Part shown: one piece after another, positions 57,527 through 64,000 of the stretch
How positions within the stretch are numbered: position 1 is the first letter of the stretch
Layout: every line of letters begins with the position of its first letter
Assembly: GCA_015680905.1 (NCBI GenBank)
Contig: CM027377.1
Location: 34,248,501-34,312,500 of the forward strand
Direction: 5' to 3'
Source of the DNA: Coptis chinensis
Taxonomy: Eukaryota > Streptophyta > Magnoliopsida > Ranunculales > Ranunculaceae
DNA: 64,000 bases
Notes under the pieces: model-generated
What the model was told of the DNA's origin: nothing
The model's database searches: none
Seen by the model: only the letters and a program-made list of their open reading frames with translations
Position numbers and translations under genes: made by a program

Positions 57527-58910
57527 ATGAGGAAACGTTTTCTACTAAAGTTGGAGACTGAAACAGCTTGTTTTCTTGAGAAAGTTTATAAAGAAGTCTT
57601 ATGTGAGGTAGGTCATAATAATGTTCTGGGCAACCACAAGCTTTTCATGATTTCCATGCATGCAGTACTTTTAGAGTTCGGGTTTGTTTGTGTTGATCCT
57701 ATAACAAAGAAGAAGATAGACGGATTTCGTCTTCCAGAAGGTTGGACGTCGAGATATGTGCATGTTCAATACACAATAATTCCTGAGCTTATAGGTGTTG
57801 ATGGTGAAGTATTGGAAACAGTTGATTTAGGGGTTGTTTGTTTTTTTTGAATTCAGCATTCAGAGCCTCTTAAACTTAAGTTTTAAGCATTCAAAGGCTC
57901 AAAACTTGTTTGTTTTTTTTAAGTAGTTTAAGCATTCAAGACTTTTAGCATTCAAAGATTCAAAGACCAAAATTTCTTCTCAATCTTTGAATTCTAATAC
58001 TTGAAACAAGAAAGTCCCTTCTTGCCCTTTCTTAAGAACCCAATCTTAAGAACCCATCTCCAGAAGGTTCAAAATAAGTTCTTCAAAATTTGATGTCGGT
58101 GTCACGTTTTTTTCATTTTTTTTGGGTGAATGATATCCACTTTGTTAAAAAATAGAATTACATATATATATATGAAAATAAACAAAATATGAAAATTTAA
58201 AATATATTTGTGAAAACATATTTTAAATAAATTTATTTATCATTTATTTTTTCGATAATCCATCTCTTCTCCTCAAATATATAATATATATTTTGTTTAA
58301 CAAGAAATTTAGTGTTTAAAATAGATAGCATGAGTAAAATTGTCCCATGATTTATATTCAAACCTTTTCTAACAGAAAACAAACATGTTTTTAGAATTCA
58401 AAGAATCAATTCAGAATGAGCCATTCAAAGATTCATAGGATAACGAAAAAAACAACGACCCCTTAGAGTTTCATGCTTTCAGTTGGATTGTGTATGCGTC
58501 TTTAAGCAAGAAACAACATGCATTCACGTTGTGTTTGGATAAATTATGTTTTGCTCGATCATTGTGTTTTCTGTGTAAGTCGTTGAATGGTGAATCTAAA
58601 CCTTTACATGATGATAAACTTTTTAAGTTTTGGAGGATTGTAAAGGATGAAATTGCATTGCCTCTTTTAATAGATCTTTGTGAGAAAACTGGATTGATGC
58701 TTCCGCCGTGTTTCATGCGCCTTCCGGATGATCTCAAACTGAAAATATTAGAGTTACTTCCCAGTACGTACTGATCTTGCCAAGGTTGGTTGTGTTTCTT
58801 CTGAACTGAGGTGTGTGTCATCAAACAATGATCTGTGGAAGCAGAAGTACATACAGAAGTTCTCCGATTCTTGTGGAACACCCGAGAATGATATACTGCC
58901 AAACGGCTAA
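57527..58910 (+). pseudogene. F-box protein SKIP22-like (FBXO7/PI31 type), broken by a MITE
   Basis: The first part (57527-57829) reads CFLEKVYKEVLCEVGHNNVL, HKLFMISMHAVLLEFGFVCV and IDGFRLPEGWTSRYVHVQYT, the FP-like region of SKIP22. After the MITE the frame resumes LEFHAFSWIVYASLSKKQHA, KFWRIVKDEIALPLLIDLCE KTGLMLPPCFMRLPDDLKLK ILELLP, i.e. the F-box start. One further shift near 58768 separates it from DLAKVGCVSSELR, NNDLWKQKYIQKFSDSCG and a stop at 58910. SKIP22 proteins are SCF ubiquitin-ligase adaptors. The ubiquitin-like N-terminus is not found upstream, so the copy is 5'-truncated as well. Confidence 0.82.
57830..58462. mobile_element. Tourist-like MITE, copy 2, TSD TTA
   Basis: A 633-bp element starting GGGGTTGTTTGTTTTTTTTG and ending with the complement of GGGGTCGTTGTTTTTTTCGT. 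Flanking TTA at 57827-57829 and 58463-58465 matches the 3-bp preference of PIF/Harbinger. The interior is colinear in reverse with 51286-51949. Inserted in a leucine codon of the SKIP22-like gene. Confidence 0.88.
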
Positions 58911-59394
58911 TTTAAGAAGGAAAAGAAAGAGAGAGTCTGAGGTTGAAATTGCTCTGGCTGTTTTATTGTACCATTAACTTTTTTAGGCCATGATGAACTT
59001 TTTTTTTCGAATGATTTATGCCACAAATTTTATTGAAAGTTTTACTTTGGGCTACCGTTACTATTTATGCCTATTTGTACAAACGGGTGCCTACTTCATT
59101 AGAAAAAATAAAGTTAATGGCCTAAAGTGATAAAAACGTGAAAGTTATCGAGAACGAAATAGAGTGATTCATTTAAATTTCTATTGGAAGTCTTGTAAGT
59201 AAACAGTTCGCTTGAGTTTTCTCTACCAATATGCACGTCCATATATCTATCATCAGTAACTAAAAGAAATACTTAATTAGTACAGAGGATGGTAGGATAT
59301 ATGTATTTCTTACCCTTCTCTTGATTATATATATACATAATAATATAATGTCCGGTTACTGTGTAAGTCAGCTAAACTTGATTGGTGTAGCAAA
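58911..59394. other. Intergenic, no gene seen
   Basis: AT-rich stretch between the F-box remnant and an RNase H scrap; nothing recognisable. Confidence 0.55.
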
Positions 59395-59710
59395 GACTGC
59401 AAGTGGGAACCTCCAGATTAGGGACTGTAAAGATAAACACTGATGGATCGTCTCAAGGAAATCCAGGATCGGACCAGCAGGGTATGGATCAGTTTACAGA
59501 AATAGTGAATGTGCAGTACTACAAGTTCTTTGCAGAAACATAGGTGTTAATATAATATAATTCAAGTTGTGTAGCAGAAGAAATGGGCATAATAGAGAGT
59601 GTGGAAGTTGCACTCAGTAATGGATGAGATAGAATTTGGGTTGAGTCAGATTCAAGGGCTGCTGTGATTGCCTTTTGTACCTCAGAACTACCTGCATGGG
59701 AAGTGAAGTG
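59395..59710 (+). pseudogene. RNase H-like (RVT_3) fragment of plant LINE type
   Basis: Across broken frames: KWEPPD, GTVKINTDGSSQGNPGS, YGSVYRNSECAVLQVLCRNI and AEEMGIIESVEVALSNG, then IWVESDSRAAVIAFCTSELP AWEV. This is the INTDGS...E...SDS pattern of the RNase H domain found at the C-terminus of many plant LINE pol proteins and as stand-alone copies. At least two stops (after PPD and after ALSNG) plus a frame change break it. The copia LTR starts right after it. Confidence 0.75.
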
Positions 59711-59721
59711 AAGTTAATTTT

Positions 59722-60280
59722 TGTAGAGAAAAAAGAGTTTTTTCTGCTTTTCACGTTCAGAGCTAGGCGCTGCTTAGAGTGGCGCCACCAGCCATCATGG
59801 TCCATGATTTGGCGACCCGCATTCGAAAGCGCCGCCAGCCTCCTTTTTTTGGGCTTCGCAAGAATCGCGATTTTGGTTTTGGTATAAAACAAAAATCAGT
59901 TTTTAAAACCTAACTTTTTCCAAAACCAAGAAAGAGAGATTATAAGAGAGAGAGCAATTCTTTGTGAGTTGAAAGTGTTCATTCTTTGTGAGTGAATTGA
60001 GAGACTTGTAATCTGTTACTCGGGACATCCAAGAAAGCTTGGAACTCAAAGTGTGGAAGTAGGCAAATTCGCGAACCACGATATATCTCGTCCTTGTGGT
60101 TTGTTCTTCCTTTACATTAATTGTTTTACTTTATATGCTTGTTATTTGATATTGAGAAGTGTTGGGATATTGCTTGGAGGGTGTTGAAGTCTTGTCTAGT
60201 GTGAAGGATCAATCTTTGTGTAGGATTGATCCGTTTGTTGTGGGTAACGCGTTGTTTCCGCGACTTATATATTCACAACA
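59722..60280 (+). repeat. Copia 5' LTR
   Basis: Start TGTAGAGAAAAAAG and end CACAACA agree with TG...CA termini. The downstream border is fixed by the primer binding site; the upstream border is inferred from the end of the RNase H scrap and could shift by some bases. Confidence 0.7.
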
Positions 60281-60391
60281 ATTGGTATCGAGGCGTAGGT
60301 ATACGACCTAGGATTTTGAGTTTAGTGCTCAAAATTTGTGTAGACAAGGTGTTCGATTAAATTTCGAGGTGAAACCGCTTTTTGGGTTATT

Positions 60392-61190
60392 GTGTGTAAC
60401 TTGAAAGATGGCTCCCAAGATGTCAAGTTTAATGGGAAGAATAACTTTGGGATTTGGCAAGTCCAAGTAAAGGACATCCTCATCCAACAAGGTTTGCACA
60501 AGGCTTTAAAGGGGATTAAATCTAAGGCGGCGAGTATGAGTAATGATGATTGGGAAGAGTTCGATCTTCAAGCTTGTTCATCAATCCGGTTATGTCTTGC
60601 TAATGAGGTTATGTATAGTGTGATGGGAGAAAATACCGCTGCCGGTATTTGGCTCAAACTAGAGTCTATGTATATGACCAAGAGCATGACGAACAAGATG
60701 TACCTTAAGAAGCGTCTTTATCGGTACATGATGGTCGATGGTTCAACGATGCAAGAGCACGTTAGTGAGTTCCGTCGACGTCTAGCGGATTATTTGAATG
60801 TTGGTATGAAGATGGATGATGAGGATCAAGCGGCATGTTTAATATTCTCCTTGCCAGAAAGCTATAAGCATCTAATAACTACATTCATGAACAGAGAAGT
60901 CGTCGATCTTGACAAAGTTCAAAGTGCACTTCTTTCTTATGAGTTGATGAAGAAGACACGTGTAGAGAATAGCATTGATGCAGGTCAAGGGCTAGTGGCA
61001 AGAGGAAATTCGTATGAAACGTAATTATTCAAGTAATGAGAATTCTAGGTCCAAGTCAAAGAAAAGCCTTTAAAATATGTACTGATTAAAGGCTACAATT
61101 GCAATGAAAAGGGACATTATGCAAGTAATTGTCCTCACCCGAAGAAAGAGAACAAGAGAGATGGTCAGAAGAAAGGTAAGGCAAAAATTG
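60392..61190 (+). pseudogene. Copia gag remnant with zinc knuckle
   Basis: UBN2/gag-type stretch: FNGKNNFGIWQVQVKDILIQ, MTKSMTNKMYLKKRLYRYMM and EHVSEFRRRLADYLNVGMKM, followed by the CCHC knuckle CNEKGHYASNCPHPKK. Nucleocapsid part of the fossil copia element. Confidence 0.9.
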
Positions 61191-62570
61191 AGGCAAATTA
61201 TGCTTCAGGCTCTGAAGAGGATGAGTTCAGTCTCTGTGTGTCCACACAAGACTATATGACCGAAAAGTGGATTCTTGATTCCGGATGTTCCTATCATATG
61301 TGCCCGAATAGAAAGTGGTTTACTTCTTATGAGAGCATTGATGGTGGTTCCGTTTTAATGGGTAATGACGTTGCTTGTAAGACGGTAGGAATTGGAACTA
61401 TACGGGTCAAGATGTATGATGGTGTAGTGAGGACTTTAACCGATGTGAGACATGTTTCTGAGCTAAAGAAAAGTCTTATTTCTCTTGGTACCTTGGATTC
61501 CAAAGGCCACAAGTTTGTGGGCGAAGGTGGAGTCCTAAATATTGTTAATGACTCTTTAGTTGTTATGAAGGGTCAAAAATATGGAACCTTGTATACTCTG
61601 ATAGGTAGTACGGTGATAGGCGATGTAGCAGTAGGTGTATGTAGTAATGATTCTAAGTGCACTAAGATATGGCATATGAGTGAAAAGGGTTTGTCTGAGT
61701 TGTGCAAGCGAGGGTTCTTGAAGAACTTGAAGAAGCCAATTATGGGGTTCTGTGAGCATTGCGTCTATGGGAAGCAAAGGTCTGCGAGAGTCAAGTTCAA
61801 GTCAAGCAAGCACCACGACAAACAGCATCCTTGATTATGTGCATACGGATGTTTAGGGACCCTCCAGGGTGGCTTCCAAGGGAGGTAACCGCTATTATGT
61901 CTCATTCATTGATGGTCATACTCGCTATGTGTGGGTGTATATGATGAAATCGAAAGATGAAGTGTTTGAGACATTTAAGAAGTGGAAGGCAAGGGTTGAG
62001 AATCGCATTTATAGGAAGGTAAAGACATTACGGTCCGACAATGGTAATCGAAAGTATACCTATGGACCTTTCCAAGAGTTGTCTTGCAAATGAGGAATTG
62101 CCGGATTAATCGGATAAGGGGCACGCCACAACGAGAATAGAATGGCAGAGGATGAATAGAACTTTGCTTGAAAGAGCAAGATGTTTATTGTCTAATGCCG
62201 TCCCCAGGCAAAGAGTATTAGGCGGAATCAAATGTCCATGACGTGTTACCTATACAATAGGTCACCAAGCATTCAGCCTATAGATTGCGGGACACCTTAT
62301 GAGGTGTGGTTTAGGTAACCCAAATGATTATAGTATTTTTTATGAAAGTGTTTGGATCGACAAACTTACTACCATGTGAGGGACGCAAGCTAGATCCTAG
62401 AGCTAAGAAGGACATATTCTTAGGCTTATGAAAATGGGGTAAAGGGATATAGATTGTGGTGTCTAGAAGACCACAAGTTCCCCGGTCGGCCAGAGATGTT
62501 ACTTTTGATGAGACTTCCGTGTTATCTTTGAGTTTGAAGTTCCGGCGAAGGGGCGAAATGGGTGAGTCTA
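61191..62570 (+). pseudogene. Copia protease and integrase remnant
   Basis: The protease region shows WILDSGCSYHMCPNRKWF (DSG active-site motif). GAG-pre-integrase shows KIWHMSEKGLSELCKRGFL and CEHCVYGKQRSARVKF (the zinc-binding H...C pattern). The integrase core begins around RYYVSFIDGHTRYVWVYMMK. Fossil copy. Confidence 0.85.
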
Positions 62571-62779
62571 TAGGTTCAAGCTAATGAGCTTGAGTTGTTT
62601 GATGCAGCAGATGACTGGTTAGATCATGATGAGGTACCAAATCATGAAACCACACAACAACAGGAAGAAGAGCAAGAGCATCCGCGAACTTGTAGTGGTG
62701 ACCACAGGCCACGAGACAAGTTAAAGAAGTGCACAAGTATGGGCAACGGTAGCCGTGAAACACTATGGTCGTGGATTTA

Positions 62780-64000
62780 GTGGCATATGCAATCGAATAT
62801 CGAAGATGATGAGCCAGATAGCTTCAAGGAAGCTGTTAGAGATGCTTATTACAGAGATTAGTTGGTAGCTATGCAAGCAGAGATGGAATCTCTTGATAAA
62901 AATCACACATGGGACCTAGTTTTATTGCCAAAGGGCAAAAGGACTATCAGCAGTAAATGGGTGTTCGTGAAGAAAGAGGTCCTTCCCGAGTCCGAAATGA
63001 AGATCGCGGTACAAGGCAAGAGTGGTAGCAAAGGGTTTTTCACAGAAGGAAGGAGTTAACTACAATGAGGTATTTTCCCCGGTGGTCAAACATACGTCTA
63101 TTCGTGTGCTATTAAGTTTAGTTGCTCACTTCAACTTGGAGTTAGAGCAACTTGATGTGAAAACTGCTTTCTTGCATAGGGACTTGGAAGAAGAGATCTA
63201 TATGAGACAACCTGAAGGGTTTGTCGTTGCTGAGAAAGAAGATTATGTATGCAAATTGAATCGGTCACTGTACGGGTTTAAGCAATCGCCTAGGCAATGG
63301 TACAAGCGCTTTGACATATTCATGATGCAACATGAGTACACCCGAAGTAAGTATGACTGCTGTGTCTACTTTAGAAGGCTTCGTGGTAATGACTTCATCT
63401 ATCTCCTGCTTTATGTGGATGACATGCTTATTGCTTTCAAAATCATGAATCTCAACTTAGCTCTGAGTTTGAGAGGAAAGACTTAGGTGGAGCCAAGAAG
63501 ATACTGGGCATGGAGATTGACAGAGATAGGAAGAAGCGACGGATAGTTGTATCTCAGAAGAAATACATTCAGAAAGTAATTTCTCGATTTGGTATGGAGA
63601 ATGCAAAGTCGGTTTCTACACCTTTAGCTGGGCCATTTTAGGCTTTCACTAAGTTCTCTCCTAGTTCGGTGGAGGAACAAAAGCATATGGCAAATGCTCC
63701 TTATGCAAGTGCCGTGGGCAGTTTGATGTATGCTATGGTGTTGCACGCCCGGACATTTCCGCAGCGCTTAGTGTTGTCGGCGGTATATGGCAAATCCGGA
63801 AGCAAAGATTGGGAGGCGATGAAATGGGTACTAAGGTACTTGAAGGGTACCTTGGATGTGGGATTAGCTTATGGTGGAGGCACTTGTTATGTCGTGGATT
63901 TGTGGATTCCGATTATGCGGTGATCTAGATAGACGACGATCGACTCATCGGTTATGTGTTTATGATGCATGGTGCACCGGTTAGTTGGAGGTCTATGGTA
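62780..64000 (+). pseudogene. Copia reverse transcriptase and RNase H remnant
   Basis: Shows MESLDKNHTWDLVLLPKGKR, QLDVKTAFLHRDLEEEIYMR, SLYGFKQSPRQWYKRFD and the YVDD box (LLLYVDDMLIAF), then the connection region AVGSLMYAMV and KWVLRYLKGTLDVGL up to the window edge. Fossil copy. Confidence 0.9.

Larger units (their letters stand above)
59722..64000 (+). mobile_element. Broken Ty1/copia element, 5' LTR to RNase H, runs off window
   Basis: A 5' LTR of about 560 bp (59722-60280, ending ATTCACAACA) is followed directly by a tRNA-Met-type primer site, ATTGGTATCGAGGC. Domains follow in copia order: gag, CCHC knuckle, protease, GAG-pre-integrase and integrase, reverse transcriptase, RNase H. Several breaks are evident, so the copy is dead. 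The 3' LTR is beyond the window, so age cannot be judged from LTR divergence here. Confidence 0.9.

Noticed and set aside
58471-58902. 143-codon ORF on the - strand
   Set aside because: Shadow of the SKIP22-like coding sequence on the + strand, which has clear family similarity.

Overview
The window is nuclear DNA from a flowering plant, almost certainly a eudicot: AT-rich, intron-rich and packed with transposons. Two host genes look whole. One is GWD1, the chloroplast alpha-glucan water dikinase, on the + strand (35157-49801; 33 coding exons, 1464 residues). The other is a sirohydrochlorin ferrochelatase, SIRB, on the - strand (55265-52735; 6 exons, 202 residues). They converge. The close similarity of the GWD1 protein and its length to the potato enzyme, recalled from memory, fits a eudicot; I cannot name the species. 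Layout: 1-3424 is a decayed hAT transposon on the - strand. 3620-4726 is an inverted-repeat element filled with a palindromic minisatellite. 5120-8182 is a TTA-flanked DNA transposon carrying a broken plant-mobile-domain gene. 9482-15654 is a broken Ty3/gypsy element with very long LTRs. 15655-19903 is a broken PPR gene with a Ty1/copia element (16300-19797, TSD GAAAC) inside it. 20064-29904 is a LINE-like element (DUF4283/zinc-knuckle ORF, poly(A), 14-bp TSD) split by a 7.7-kb CACTA element (21584-29283, TSD CCC). 29919-34800 is mostly intergenic, with a diverged duplication and a copia LTR. GWD1 and SIRB follow, with two inverted copies of one Tourist-like MITE at 51286-51949 and 57830-58462. 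The second MITE lies inside a broken F-box SKIP22-like gene. 59395-59710 is a LINE-type RNase H scrap, and 59722-64000 is a broken copia element that runs off the window. The most striking object is the CACTA element. Between its ends it carries pieces of at least three unrelated host genes, all on the + strand and with introns: the ARP2 leader and first exon, a chloroplast dicarboxylate-translocator piece, two exons I could not identify, and three consecutive exons of cohesin SMC1. It sits exactly inside the DUF4283 ORF of the LINE-like element, so the order of insertion can be read base by base. The two host genes act in plastids but in different pathways. GWD1 phosphorylates starch so that it can be degraded. 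SIRB inserts iron into sirohydrochlorin to make siroheme for nitrite and sulfite reductases. Nothing indicates that they work together; they are simply neighbours among transposon debris.
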